NCBI RefSeq assembly: GCF_005943945.1 | Contig: NZ_CP040710.1 | Span: 310,001 to 374,000 of the forward strand | Direction of reading: 5' to 3' | Source: Aggregatimonas sangjinii | GTDB lineage: Bacteria; Bacteroidota; Bacteroidia; Flavobacteriales; Flavobacteriaceae | Length of the DNA: 64,000 nt | Shown: positions 17,592-27,806 of the stretch, in pieces | Position numbering within the stretch: position 1 is the first letter of the stretch | How the letters are laid out: every line of letters begins with the position of its first letter | The notes under the pieces: model-generated | Told to the model about the DNA's origin: nothing | The model's database searches: none | What the model saw: the letters and a program-made list of their open reading frames with translations, nothing else | Position numbers and translations under genes: made by a program

Positions 17592-19985
17592 ATGTATAAA
17601 AACTATTTAAAAATCGCGCTCCGAAGCATGGTACGCCATAGGTTGTTCACTGCTATAAATGTTTTCGGTCTTGCTATCAGCATGTCGGTTGGCCTGTTGA
17701 TGATAGCTTTCATCTCCGACTTATGGTCTTACGACGATTTTCATGAAAATAAAGACCGGATGTACCGTGTTACTACAACGAACCAGGATGCCAATGGCTT
17801 TAGAATGAATCTTGCTTCTAGCTCGATAAAGGCGGCTTATGATATAAGGGAATCGGTACCGGGAATTGAAGACGTAACCGTAATTCGACGAGGGTTCGGG
17901 GGCGATGCGGAAATCGGTAATAACAAAATTCCTATGGATGCTTTATGGGCCGACAACTCATTTTTGAAGGTATTTACATTTCCGCTATCCCATGGTAATC
18001 CCGCTACTGCTTTACAAGAACCGTACTCAATGGTTTTGACCGAAAAGACGGCAGAGAAGCTCTTCGGAAAGGCAAATGCACTCGGGGAAACAATAAAATT
18101 TGATTCTCTTAATTATAAGGTTACTGGAATATTAAAAGACATTCCCAAGCTGTCACATCTTGACTTTGGGGCACTGGTCTCTTTTGCCACCGTAGTGCTG
18201 CAAAACCCTTCGCAGGATGGCGATTTCATGGGTTGGGGTACATTCTTCGATAATTATACCTATTTGCTTCTTCCTGAGAAACATAATCTTTCAATGGTGC
18301 AGGACGCCATCGATGAAGTAAGCAAGGCTGGGAACAATAGTCTTACAAACCAGCAAATACAGCTTTCGTTGCAGCCATTGACTGAAATTTCCATTGGTAC
18401 TTCACAGGTTAATGAAATAGGGGCAAGTTTGGATTCGGTGGCTATTTGGATACTTGTGGCTCTTACCTTTATCGTGCTACTATCCGCGTGCTTTAACTAT
18501 ACGAATCTATCTATAGCCAGAGCTCTAAAGCGCTCGAAAGAGGTAGGTATCCGAAAAGTGGTAGGTGCGGGCAAAAGACAAGTAGTCGCTCAATTTATTA
18601 TCGAATCGGTAGTCATATCGTTCGTTTCCTTAGGCTTCGCACTGCTGTTATTTGTATTTTTAAAAGAACAATTTAAAGGTCTGCACGATTTTATTGACCG
18701 TCTTGTAATCCTTGATTTGTCACTCGCTACCATGATGTATTTTGTAGGATTGACCATTTTTATCGGTATTGTGGCCGGGCTATTTCCCGCATTCTTCTTT
18801 TCTCGAATTAAAGCGCTCCAGGTTTTAAAAGGAATTACTTCATTGAAGTTGTTTCAACGGGTTAATTTGCGCAAATCCCTAATCGTAGTACAGTATGTAT
18901 TCTCTTTAGTCTTCATTACAACTACGGTCATTGGCTATACACAATACAAAAGTTTTATCACGTACGACCTCGGATTTTCCACAGAAAATGTTCTGAATAT
19001 TCGCTTGCAAGGTAACAAGGCCGATCTGGTAACCGATAAACTATTAGAACTACCTGCGGTAAAAGCTGTTTCAAAATCACGCATCGTAACCAGTCTTGGA
19101 AATATAAACGGCTCTCAATTAAGATATAAGGATCAAAATGACTCCATAAGCGTACAACAAAATGTCGTTGATGCCAACTATTTGCCCTTACACGGACATC
19201 TTTTTCTTGCTGGGAAAAATTTTAGACACAAAAGCAATGACGTAATTGAAAATGAGGTTATTATAAACGAAAAACTACTGAAAAGTTATCATATTGGAAA
19301 TGGGGACGTCAATAAAGCTATTGGCGAAATCGTAACTATCGATGGAAAAAAACTGGCGATAATCGGGGTGCTAAAGGATTTTCACTACGAAGGCCCAGGA
19401 CAGGCCATACAACCTTTGGTCATTAGATACTCAACAAATCCAGGGCAATATGTCAACGCTAAGATAAGCACGGCCGATTGGCCTGAAACGCTGGCCGGTA
19501 TTGAAAAAGTATGGAAGGAATTGGACCACAATGTACACGAATTGGATGCCAAATTCTATGATGACCAAATCGTACAGGCGAATAGTGGGTTTTTAATGAT
19601 TATCAAAGTCATCGGTTTCCTATCGTTCCTGGCCATTTGTATATCGTCATTAGGATTGTTCGGGATGGTTGTTTTTACGACCGAAACAAAACTTAGGGAT
19701 ATCAGTATTCGCAAAGTACTGGGTGCGGGCACAGGTAATTTAGTCTATCAATTGAGTAAGAACTTCGTGATTTTATTAGTGCTATCCGCCTGTATTGCGC
19801 TTCCCCTTACCTATTTGCTGTTCGACAAGGTAGTTTTGAGCAATTTTGCGTACCACAAAGCTATCGGCATACCTGAATTGTTGGCTGGCTTTTGTGGGGT
19901 TTTACTCATTTCATTTTTTATGATAGGTTCCCAAACTTTTAGGGCCGCACGTACCGACCCGGCTAAAATTCTGAGAACCGAATGA
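17592..19985 (+). CDS. FtsX/MacB-like ABC transporter permease, copy 3
   Basis: 797 residues from ATG 17592 (MYKNYLKIALRSM). ATG 17583 is three codons upstream. The later start is chosen because the bases AAAAAATGAAACTC before it align with the conserved leader of the sister genes, which would otherwise be partly coding. This copy is more divergent. The first FtsX loop is KRSKEVGIRKVVGAG (near 311), but the second is TKLRDISIRKVLGAG (near 700), lacking the usual QRTKEIG. The C-terminus is DPAKILRTE rather than NPVKSLRTE. It keeps IIGVLKDFHYEGP. Codon use looks somewhat more AT-rich than in copies 1 and 2. A different partner or substrate is possible. Confidence 0.9.
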   Translation: MYKNYLKIALRSMVRHRLFTAINVFGLAISMSVGLLMIAFISDLWSYDDFHENKDRMYRVTTTNQDANGFRMNLASSSIKAAYDIRESVPGIEDVTVIRRGFGGDAEIGNNKIPMDALWADNSFLKVFTFPLSHGNPATALQEPYSMVLTEKTAEKLFGKANALGETIKFDSLNYKVTGILKDIPKLSHLDFGALVSFATVVLQNPSQDGDFMGWGTFFDNYTYLLLPEKHNLSMVQDAIDEVSKAGNNSLTNQQIQLSLQPLTEISIGTSQVNEIGASLDSVAIWILVALTFIVLLSACFNYTNLSIARALKRSKEVGIRKVVGAGKRQVVAQFIIESVVISFVSLGFALLLFVFLKEQFKGLHDFIDRLVILDLSLATMMYFVGLTIFIGIVAGLFPAFFFSRIKALQVLKGITSLKLFQRVNLRKSLIVVQYVFSLVFITTTVIGYTQYKSFITYDLGFSTENVLNIRLQGNKADLVTDKLLELPAVKAVSKSRIVTSLGNINGSQLRYKDQNDSISVQQNVVDANYLPLHGHLFLAGKNFRHKSNDVIENEVIINEKLLKSYHIGNGDVNKAIGEIVTIDGKKLAIIGVLKDFHYEGPGQAIQPLVIRYSTNPGQYVNAKISTADWPETLAGIEKVWKELDHNVHELDAKFYDDQIVQANSGFLMIIKVIGFLSFLAICISSLGLFGMVVFTTETKLRDISIRKVLGAGTGNLVYQLSKNFVILLVLSACIALPLTYLLFDKVVLSNFAYHKAIGIPELLAGFCGVLLISFFMIGSQTFRAARTDPAKILRTE

Positions 19986-20128
19986 GGCTAGATTGATGCT
20001 CACTTTAAAGGTATTAATGGGCTATTGGATTAATAGAGGTAATTGTCCGCTTGAGTCCCGATAATGATTGGGATTCGGGGTGTTTTGCAAAATATTGAAG
20101 TACATATGAATCTTAAAAAACGAGAACT

Positions 20129-22546
20129 ATGTTTACAAACCATCTAAAAATTGCTTGGCGCAGTATCAAAAAAGACAAACTTTTCACGGCCATCAAAATA
20201 GGTGGATTTGCCGTGGGAATCGCCGCATGTCTTTTAATAGCGTTATTTATTCGAAATGAACTGAGCTATGACCAACACTACACTAATAAAAATCAAATTT
20301 ACCGGGTAGTATTGCAAGGGGAATGGAACGGTGAAATCATAAAAAGTACTCATTTTCAATTGCCTTTTGCCGACGCCCTTCAGTCCGACTTTCCCGAAAT
20401 CATAAAAGCAGGCAAAATCAACACCATAGAGATATTCGGAGCAGGAAAGCGGGGAATGCGCCTGGCCGACAAGGTGCAAAATAATTTTGAGGAAGGATTT
20501 GTGCTGGCAGACCAAGAAGCATTTGATATTTTGGAAGTCGAGTTGGAACAAGGTAATCCTGCTCTGGCATTGACACAGCCGAGAAGTATAGTCCTATCGA
20601 AATCAAAAGCCGAACAATATTTCCAAAATGGGAAGGCGCTGGGAGAAAGTATCATCTTGGACAATGATAGTTCAAAACCATATACCGTAACTGGGGTTAT
20701 GAGAGACATTCCTAAAAAATCGCATCTCGATTTCGATTTTTTACTTCCGATAACGGATACCAATATGAGCTGGACCAATCAGAACTATTTTACCTATGTT
20801 CTGGTCGACCCGAACACGAATACCCAGGATCTGGAACAAAAAATGCGTTCCATAATCGAAAAGTATGTAATCCCGGCGCAATTAGAGCGGGGACGTGGCG
20901 CTGACTTTATAGAAGTGCTCAAAACCATCGAGTACAAACTCCAGCCCGTAGCCGATATTCATTTAAAATCGGATATCAAAATGGGCGACGGACTCAAACA
21001 TGGCGATATTCGGTTTGTATGGCTCTTCGCGGCCATTGCCGGCTTCGTACTACTTTTGGCCGCTATCAATTTTATCAATCTCTCAACGGCAAAATCGGCC
21101 AATAGAGCCAAGGAGGTCGGGCTTAGAAAGACGGTGGGTGCTTTTAAACATAACTTGGTCACCCAGTTTTTAACGGAGTCCGTTCTTTTCAGTATCATCT
21201 CATTTGTACTAGGAACCTTATTGGCCTGGCTGCTACTTCCCACCTTCAATACCATTGCTGCAAAATCAATCGACATACCATGGTCGGCTTGGTGGTTCGT
21301 ACCGGTCATTTTGGTCTGTGCCTTGATTATCGGCTTGATAGCTGGTCTCTATCCCGCATTTTACTTATCCGCCTTTAAACCTGTGAACGTGCTCAAGGGC
21401 AGTTTGAGTACTGGAAGTAAGAGTGGCAGATTGCGCAGCGGATTGGTCGTTTTTCAGTTTACTACTTCAGTCATCTTAATCATCGGAACCTTGATCATCT
21501 ACCAACAAATGGACTTTATCCTGCACAAAGAACTAGGCTATGACAAAGAGCAGGTAGTCATACTTGAGGGTACCGATGTACTGGGCTCCAAATCGGAATC
21601 TTTTAAACGACAATTGGTACAATTACCACAGGTAAAAGCAGCAAGTTTAAGCCATTATTTGCCCATTGAAGGAGGTAGTAGAAACGGGAATACCTTCAAG
21701 AAGGCCGATGAAGGTGACGAAGGGCGCGGCATACCCGGGCAGATTTGGCGCGTAGACTATGACTATGTAAAAACTTTGGGTATTCAAGTAAAAGAAGGAC
21801 GCGATTTTTCCAAAGAATTCGCTTCGGATTCCATCAACTCGATTATCATCAATAAAAAAATGGCACAAGAACTGGCTCTGACAAATCCAATCGGTAAGGA
21901 AATTGATAACAACGGGCAAGTATGGACGATTATCGGGGTCATCGAAGACTTTCATTTTAAATCGTTGAAAGAGGATATCTCATCCTTATCGTTGGTCATT
22001 GGGGATAATAATGGGGCCATAGCCGTAAAACTTAAAAAGGGTAACATGAATGAGGCCTTAGCTTCGATTACATCAATTTGGAACAAAAATGTACCGAACC
22101 AGTCCATCAACTATACCTTTCTAGACCAAGAATTCACCCAGATGCACGAAGACGTGCAACGCATGGGCCATCTGTTCAACAGTTTTGCCATATTCGCGAT
22201 TTTGGTCGCCTGCTTGGGCCTCTTCGCTCTTTCAGCCTTTATGGTAGAGCAGCGCAAGAAAGAAATCAGCATCCGCTTGGTACTCGGGGCACCCTTTAAA
22301 AGTATTTATCGATTGTTGACACTCGATTTTATGAAATTGATTTTAATTTCTATCGTGTTAGCTATACCTGTAGGGTGGTTTCTAATGAACCGTTGGTTAG
22401 AGGATTTCGCCTACCGGATTACCATCGATTGGGAAATTTTTGCAACGGCAGGTTTAATCGCATTGGGGATTGCGATGCTGACCATAAGTTATCAATCGGT
22501 AGGAGCCACATTGATCAAACCGCTAAAGAGTCTGCGAACGGAATAA
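20129..22546 (+). CDS. FtsX/MacB-like ABC transporter permease, copy 4
   Basis: 805 residues, MFTNHLKIAWRSIKKDKLF. The leader AAAAAACGAGAACT precedes the ATG. First coupling loop NRAKEVGLRKTVGAF near 324. The second loop is QRKKEISIRLVLGAP near 708, where the usual RKVLGAS has become RLVLGAP. The periplasmic part has TVTGVMRDIPKKSHLDF and IIGVIEDFHFKSLKED. C-terminus KPLKSLRTE. The 143 bp before the gene hold a small palindrome-like piece (GTCCCGATAATGATTGGGAT) at about 20055 and no gene. Same role as the neighbours: membrane half of an ABC efflux complex coupled to a periplasmic adaptor. Confidence 0.91.
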   Translation: MFTNHLKIAWRSIKKDKLFTAIKIGGFAVGIAACLLIALFIRNELSYDQHYTNKNQIYRVVLQGEWNGEIIKSTHFQLPFADALQSDFPEIIKAGKINTIEIFGAGKRGMRLADKVQNNFEEGFVLADQEAFDILEVELEQGNPALALTQPRSIVLSKSKAEQYFQNGKALGESIILDNDSSKPYTVTGVMRDIPKKSHLDFDFLLPITDTNMSWTNQNYFTYVLVDPNTNTQDLEQKMRSIIEKYVIPAQLERGRGADFIEVLKTIEYKLQPVADIHLKSDIKMGDGLKHGDIRFVWLFAAIAGFVLLLAAINFINLSTAKSANRAKEVGLRKTVGAFKHNLVTQFLTESVLFSIISFVLGTLLAWLLLPTFNTIAAKSIDIPWSAWWFVPVILVCALIIGLIAGLYPAFYLSAFKPVNVLKGSLSTGSKSGRLRSGLVVFQFTTSVILIIGTLIIYQQMDFILHKELGYDKEQVVILEGTDVLGSKSESFKRQLVQLPQVKAASLSHYLPIEGGSRNGNTFKKADEGDEGRGIPGQIWRVDYDYVKTLGIQVKEGRDFSKEFASDSINSIIINKKMAQELALTNPIGKEIDNNGQVWTIIGVIEDFHFKSLKEDISSLSLVIGDNNGAIAVKLKKGNMNEALASITSIWNKNVPNQSINYTFLDQEFTQMHEDVQRMGHLFNSFAIFAILVACLGLFALSAFMVEQRKKEISIRLVLGAPFKSIYRLLTLDFMKLILISIVLAIPVGWFLMNRWLEDFAYRITIDWEIFATAGLIALGIAMLTISYQSVGATLIKPLKSLRTE

Positions 22547-22895
22547 ACCTTTTTCTGAATGGAGAGCTGGGAATAACGGTGTAGCGGATTGACATCATCG
22601 TAAAATAGGTAGACAAATGTTGTCAATATATTGTACATGTGTTGTCAAAAAATTTTACACCTCTACATTGATTATTGGACTAATAGTATTGTAATGTATT
22701 GATAGACAAATTGGTACGAACGTGGCATGAAAATAGAATCACTATATGATACATTGAGTGCCATCAAACTGAAACAGAAAGGAGTTTCTATCATCTTTAG
22801 TACAGATTAGAAAAGGGTCTTGTCATAATATCATCAATCGCTGCTGAATTTATCTTGCCAGCCGGCAGGTCGGTTCAGCATCAAAATCAGCAGTC
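22547..22895. other. 349-bp intergenic gap inside the efflux array
   Basis: This is the longest gap between permease genes. It contains a sigma-54 promoter-like site at 22711-22727 and repeated TTGTCAA/TTGTACA-like motifs at about 22617-22650. Just before the next gene lies a short palindromic repeat, CTTGCCAGCCGGCAGG, at about 22854, of the same kind as the one at 33786. A 27-codon open frame (22727-22810) is present but overlaps the promoter-like site and is unlikely to be a gene. Confidence 0.5.
22711..22727 (+). promoter_or_regulatory. candidate sigma-54 (-24/-12) promoter
   Basis: TTGGTACGAACGTGGCA has the invariant GG and GC separated by exactly 10 bases and agrees with TGGCACG-N4-TTGCA at most positions. 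It lies about 170 bp before permease copy 5. An NtrC-type, GAFTDA-containing regulator is encoded at the head of the array, so an internal RpoN-dependent promoter is plausible. This is inference from one match. Confidence 0.35.
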
Positions 22896-25295
22896 ATGTT
22901 AAAAAACTATCTCAAAATCGCCTGGAGGAATCTTAAAAAGAACAAAGGCTATTCTGCGATAAATATCGGAGGACTGGCACTAGGCATGGCCGTAACCCTA
23001 TTGATCGGCCTTTGGGTACAGGACGAACTTTCGCACAACAGCTATTTTGCGAACAAAGACAAAATCGCACAAGTATACCAATCACAAACCTTTAACAATC
23101 AAACCGGAACGGGACCGGCCATTCCAAGACCGTTGGAAAAAGCCTTGCGCGATGGGTATGGCGACAATTTCAAACACCTCATCATGTCGTCTTGGACCAA
23201 CAATCTATATCTCAAGTATAAGGAAACCAGCTTTTCGAGGCCCGGTAATTATATGCAAAGGGAGGCTCCCGAATTATTGGATTTACAGATTATCAAAGGC
23301 GAAAAAGATGGACTGAGGGAAGTCAATTCGATTATGTTGTCCGAATCTACGGCCAATGCCCTATTTGGCAAAGAAGACCCTATCGGGAAGGTCGTTAAAG
23401 TCAGTAATGAATACGATTTGATGGTCACCAGTGTGTACAAAGACATACCGGTGAACAATACTTTCAATGACACTGAATTTATCATTCCGTGGGAACAATA
23501 TTTGGCCTCAAGGGAATGGGTCAGGAATGCCGAAGACAATTGGGGGAATAATTCCTTTCAGATGTTCGTAGAGCTTGCCGAAAATAGGGATATGGAGAAG
23601 GCAAGCCAAACAATCCGCAACGTCAAGAAGGATTTAAATGAAGACACAGCGGAGTTCAATCCGCAGATTTTCCTTTTCCCCATGGAGGAATGGTACCTAC
23701 GCGGCAGTTTCGAAAATGGAAAACAGGTCGGTGGTCGAATAAAATACGTATGGCTTTTTGGTATTATCGGGGCATTCGTCTTGCTTTTGGCCTGTATCAA
23801 CTTTATGAACCTCAGTACCGCGCGATCCGAAAAACGTGCCAAAGAAGTCGGCATCCGAAAATCGATAGGTTCGCAAAGAAGGCAATTGATTAACCAATTT
23901 TTAAGCGAATCGTTCCTAGTAGTACTTTTTGCATTTCTGGTGGCCGTAGTTATCGTTTTACTATCCTTAAACGGATTCAACGATTTATCCAAAAAAGAGA
24001 TATTCTTTCCTTGGGCGAACGTATTTTTTTGGTTGGCATCCTTAGGTTTTATTTTGTTCACTGCCCTCATTGCAGGTAGTTATCCCGCTTTGTACCTTTC
24101 CTCGTTCCGACCGGTAGATGTCTTGAAAGGAACGTTCAAAGCCGGAAAGTATGCCGGTTTACCGAGAAAAATACTCGTGGTATTACAATTTACGGTTTCC
24201 GTGGCCTTTATTATCGGCACTGTCATCGTGATGCAGCAGATCAACCATGCCAAGAACAGGCCTATCGGTTATGATAACGAAGGGTTGATACAGATTCCTA
24301 CTTTTAGCCAGGATTTTAACGGAAAGTACGATTTAATGCGCAGTGAGTTCATCGGTTCTGGTGCGGTCTCTGAAATGTCATCGTCCAGTAGCCCTACCAC
24401 GCAAATTTGGTCCAATCGAGGCGGATTCACTTGGGAAGGAAAGCCCGAGGGTTTTCAAGAGGATTTGGCCTGGACCGAGGTTTCCTCTGAATACGCCAAA
24501 TCGTTAAACTTGAAAATAGTCGAGGGAAGGGATTTTTCACGGGATTTTGCCTCCGATTCCTTGGCGGTTTTAATCAATGAAACGGCAAAGGACTATTTGG
24601 GTATGGAAAATCCGGTCGGTAAGTATTTGAAGGACGACGATGAGGAAGACCCCAATCCACCCTTGAAAATCATAGGTGTAGTACAGGATATGATTACCCA
24701 ATCACCCTATGAGCCCGTAAAGCAAGGTGTATATGTGTACGATAGGTACGACAATTCCAGTTATTACAACCTGCGGTTGAACCCAAATCAAAGTGCGAGC
24801 CAGAATATTGCCGTTGTAGAAAGTGTTTTTAAAGAGCATTTTCCCGATATCCCCTTTCAATATGATTATGTGGATAGCGAATATGGTGAAAAATTCGCCG
24901 CTGAGGAGCGCGTAGGCACCTTATCCGGAATTTTCACCGCACTGGCCATCCTGATCAGCTGTTTGGGGCTTTTCGGATTGACCTCTTTCGTTGCCGAACA
25001 GCGCACCAAGGAAATCGGGGTGCGAAAAGTACTGGGTGCTTCGGTCTTCAACGTATGGAACATGCTCTCCAAGGATTTTTTGAAATTGGTGATTATCTCC
25101 TGTTTTATCGCAATACCCATTTCCTACTACATCATGAACGGGTGGTTACAGGATTATCCATACAGGGTTATCATGGAGTGGTGGATTTTTGCCTTGGCCT
25201 TTATAGGAGCGATGGCCATCACAATCCTCACGGTGAGTTTTCAAGCAATAAAGGCGGCCAACGCCAATCCCGTAAATAGTTTGCGCACGGAATAA
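22896..25295 (+). CDS. FtsX/MacB-like ABC transporter permease, copy 5
   Basis: 799 residues, MLKNYLKIAWRNLKKNKGY. N-terminal helix about 18-42 (INIGGLALGMAVTLLIGLWV), periplasmic core, first coupling loop KRAKEVGIRKSIGSQ near 312, second loop QRTKEIGVRKVLGAS near 703, C-terminus NPVNSLRTE. The second periplasmic domain differs from copies 1-4: the usual VIGVVKDFHYESL is replaced by IIGVVQDMITQSPYEP. It is the first permease after the long gap with the sigma-54-like site, so it may begin a separate transcript. It ends 12 bp before copy 6. Confidence 0.92.
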   Translation: MLKNYLKIAWRNLKKNKGYSAINIGGLALGMAVTLLIGLWVQDELSHNSYFANKDKIAQVYQSQTFNNQTGTGPAIPRPLEKALRDGYGDNFKHLIMSSWTNNLYLKYKETSFSRPGNYMQREAPELLDLQIIKGEKDGLREVNSIMLSESTANALFGKEDPIGKVVKVSNEYDLMVTSVYKDIPVNNTFNDTEFIIPWEQYLASREWVRNAEDNWGNNSFQMFVELAENRDMEKASQTIRNVKKDLNEDTAEFNPQIFLFPMEEWYLRGSFENGKQVGGRIKYVWLFGIIGAFVLLLACINFMNLSTARSEKRAKEVGIRKSIGSQRRQLINQFLSESFLVVLFAFLVAVVIVLLSLNGFNDLSKKEIFFPWANVFFWLASLGFILFTALIAGSYPALYLSSFRPVDVLKGTFKAGKYAGLPRKILVVLQFTVSVAFIIGTVIVMQQINHAKNRPIGYDNEGLIQIPTFSQDFNGKYDLMRSEFIGSGAVSEMSSSSSPTTQIWSNRGGFTWEGKPEGFQEDLAWTEVSSEYAKSLNLKIVEGRDFSRDFASDSLAVLINETAKDYLGMENPVGKYLKDDDEEDPNPPLKIIGVVQDMITQSPYEPVKQGVYVYDRYDNSSYYNLRLNPNQSASQNIAVVESVFKEHFPDIPFQYDYVDSEYGEKFAAEERVGTLSGIFTALAILISCLGLFGLTSFVAEQRTKEIGVRKVLGASVFNVWNMLSKDFLKLVIISCFIAIPISYYIMNGWLQDYPYRVIMEWWIFALAFIGAMAITILTVSFQAIKAANANPVNSLRTE

Positions 25296-25307
25296 AATGT
25301 CGAAAAA

Positions 25308-27728
25308 ATGTTTAGGAACAGTCTAAAAGTGGCCTTAAGGGGTTTTATTAGAAATCGGATGTTTACGGGATTCAACCTTCTCAGTTTGGTCATAGGGCTT
25401 TTGGTGTCTTATGTGGCCATAGGGTACATCGGTTTTGAATACAGCTACGATACATTTCATGACGGTTCCGAAAACATTTATCGATTGGCGCGCACCTATC
25501 GAGGACAGGATTACAGCGTAATCGGTTTTAAGAACGACGCAACAGCTGCGGATCAGGTCGCACAGATGGATGAATTCAAAAATATTCCGGGTGTCGAGCA
25601 TGCGGCGCAGTTCATTATCTCGAACAATGCCGAGTATCTTAAGTGGAACAACGATAGCATTCCCGAAAATGATTTTCTGACTACGAATACGCCTGCTGAT
25701 TTTGTCGGGCTTTTTACGTGGAAACCTTTACACGGAAGTTTATCTGATTTTGGAAATGGAATCAATAAAATGATACTTACCGAATCTTCGGCTCAGAAGG
25801 TATTCGGTACAGCTATGGAACGTCCCGATAAGTTGATCGGGGAAGCGATTTCCGTCGGAGACGAAAGTTACCGTTTGGTGGCCATTATCGAAGACGTTCC
25901 GGAAAACTCCCATTTTTCCTTTTCGGTCGCATTAAATACCCCGGAAATCGAGTACTGGGGAAGTCGGATTTATTTTGGTATCGCCGATACTGCGAATTAT
26001 GCGGATATGAAGAGCCGTATCAATGCGGCCATGGCATCCATTAATCCCCGAATGGTCAATGACCCACTATATAAAAGGGATTTTTTACAACCTCTTGAAG
26101 ACATCCATCTCAAGTCGAATATTCTTTACGAGACTAAAGTGCCCGGAAACTATCAATATATTATGATTTTGGGCTTTTTCGCTTTGTTCATCATCGCGAT
26201 AACACTATTTAACTATACGAATTTTACCGTGGCCGTAAAATCAAAACATGGCAAATCCATAGGCATAAAAAAGGCAATGGGCGCAAAGAACAATGCCATA
26301 GCCCTTCAGTTTTTCGTTGAAGGAATCTTCCTTGCGGTTTTGGCGCTTCCCATAGTGGCGATTTTGATTCCATTGTTGATTCCATTTTTTAATGATCAAA
26401 TGGGCGTGGCCATCAACGTTCAGCTTTTTGACGATGTAAAAACACTTTTGTTCTTGGTGCTTTTGGCTGTTTTTCTGGGAGCCTTCGCCAGTATTACACC
26501 TGCCGTTCTTTTTTCCAGAAAGAAGGCGTTGACGCTTTTCAAGGAAAATTTGAAGGCCAATCGTTTTGAGCACTTTTCCCTTCGCAAATACCTTCTGGTA
26601 AGTCAATTCGTGATACTCATTTCCATCTCCTCGGTATCCTACTTTGTTATGCGACAAATGGATTTTATTGAAAACAAGGATTTGGGGTTCCAAAAAGAAG
26701 GAATTTTGTATGCTTATACTTCTCCTGAAAACCTGGATTTCTTTCAGGAACAGTTGCGACTGGCCCCGGAAATAAAGAACGTTGGAAACGGCTCTTCCTT
26801 TGGTATTGAGACATTCAACAAGGCCACCTATCGATTGCAGGATAGCCAGGAAGTCTTTGGTGATGCGAACCAACTCTACCTGGATTATCGCGCCCTACAA
26901 GCCTATGACCTTGAGACCACCTTGGGCACCCTGTCATCGGAACGTGTTTTGAACGGGGAACGGGTTACTTTGATCAATCGCACCGCCGCAGAACGATTTT
27001 CCAAATTGAAAAATATTCCCATGGCAGACTTGATCGGTACGACCGTCATTACCGAACCGGAATACATTTCCGAAGAAGGTCAAGTAGGTTTTCCCTTTAC
27101 CATCGGTGGAATTTTTGAGGATGTCAACGTATTTTCCCTTCGGGAGAAGCTGGAACCCTATTTTATTACAGTGTCTCCCCGCGTTCGTATGGGCGGAATG
27201 AGCATTGTTTCTTTTGACCCTGAAAACACCGCTCAGGTGGTCGATAAAATTAATTCACTACATGCCGAACTTCGAGAACCTTATCCTTTGGAAATTGAGT
27301 TTTTGAGTCAAAATCTTAAGACACTCTATAATCAGGATAGGCAGACCGCCAATCTCGTTTTCTGGCTCAACTGTATTGCCGTTCTGCTGGCGGTCCTAGG
27401 AATTATAGGGATTACCTTGTTCTTGGTGATTTCGCGTACCAAGGAAATCGGTATTCGAAAGGTCTTGGGCGCTTCCGAGCTTTCCATTATAAAAAGCACT
27501 ATCCGGGAATACGTACTCTTTATTGCCATTGCCTTGGTCATCAGTTGGCCGCTAGGCTTGTTCATTAGCACCAATTGGCTATCGAATTTTGCCTACAGGA
27601 TCGATATACAGCAAGTAGTGTTCTTAGCGGTGGGAGTACTTACATTCATTTTTACCGCCCTATTGGTAGGAGCTGTTGCGTTCAGGGCGGCCCGGGCCAA
27701 TCCCGCAAAGAGTTTGCGAACGGAGTAA
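25308..27728 (+). CDS. FtsX/MacB-like ABC transporter permease, copy 6 (divergent)
   Basis: 806 residues, MFRNSLKVALRGFIRNRMF, only 12 bp after copy 5. It is the most divergent copy in its first half: the first coupling loop is KSKHGKSIGIKKAMGAK (near 311) rather than KRAKEVGIRK. The second loop, SRTKEIGIRKVLGAS near 711, is standard. The VKDFHYES motif of other copies is changed to IGGIFEDVNVFSLREK. C-terminus NPAKSLRTE. The leader before its ATG (AAAATGTCGAAAAA) does not match the array consensus. The tight spacing suggests that copies 5 and 6 are translated from the same message and perhaps pair as a heterodimer (inference). Confidence 0.9.
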   Translation: MFRNSLKVALRGFIRNRMFTGFNLLSLVIGLLVSYVAIGYIGFEYSYDTFHDGSENIYRLARTYRGQDYSVIGFKNDATAADQVAQMDEFKNIPGVEHAAQFIISNNAEYLKWNNDSIPENDFLTTNTPADFVGLFTWKPLHGSLSDFGNGINKMILTESSAQKVFGTAMERPDKLIGEAISVGDESYRLVAIIEDVPENSHFSFSVALNTPEIEYWGSRIYFGIADTANYADMKSRINAAMASINPRMVNDPLYKRDFLQPLEDIHLKSNILYETKVPGNYQYIMILGFFALFIIAITLFNYTNFTVAVKSKHGKSIGIKKAMGAKNNAIALQFFVEGIFLAVLALPIVAILIPLLIPFFNDQMGVAINVQLFDDVKTLLFLVLLAVFLGAFASITPAVLFSRKKALTLFKENLKANRFEHFSLRKYLLVSQFVILISISSVSYFVMRQMDFIENKDLGFQKEGILYAYTSPENLDFFQEQLRLAPEIKNVGNGSSFGIETFNKATYRLQDSQEVFGDANQLYLDYRALQAYDLETTLGTLSSERVLNGERVTLINRTAAERFSKLKNIPMADLIGTTVITEPEYISEEGQVGFPFTIGGIFEDVNVFSLREKLEPYFITVSPRVRMGGMSIVSFDPENTAQVVDKINSLHAELREPYPLEIEFLSQNLKTLYNQDRQTANLVFWLNCIAVLLAVLGIIGITLFLVISRTKEIGIRKVLGASELSIIKSTIREYVLFIAIALVISWPLGLFISTNWLSNFAYRIDIQQVVFLAVGVLTFIFTALLVGAVAFRAARANPAKSLRTE

Positions 27729-27806
27729 CCCTAATCGGCCAATACAGTAGGTAGCGGAAAATATAGCGTCGTGTTATCAATGTAATATTCAATTGAATCG
27801 AGAACC

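Noticed and set aside
22727-22810. 27-codon frame in the long permease gap
   Set aside because: Its ATG overlaps the promoter-like site and it has no recognisable motif; more likely chance.
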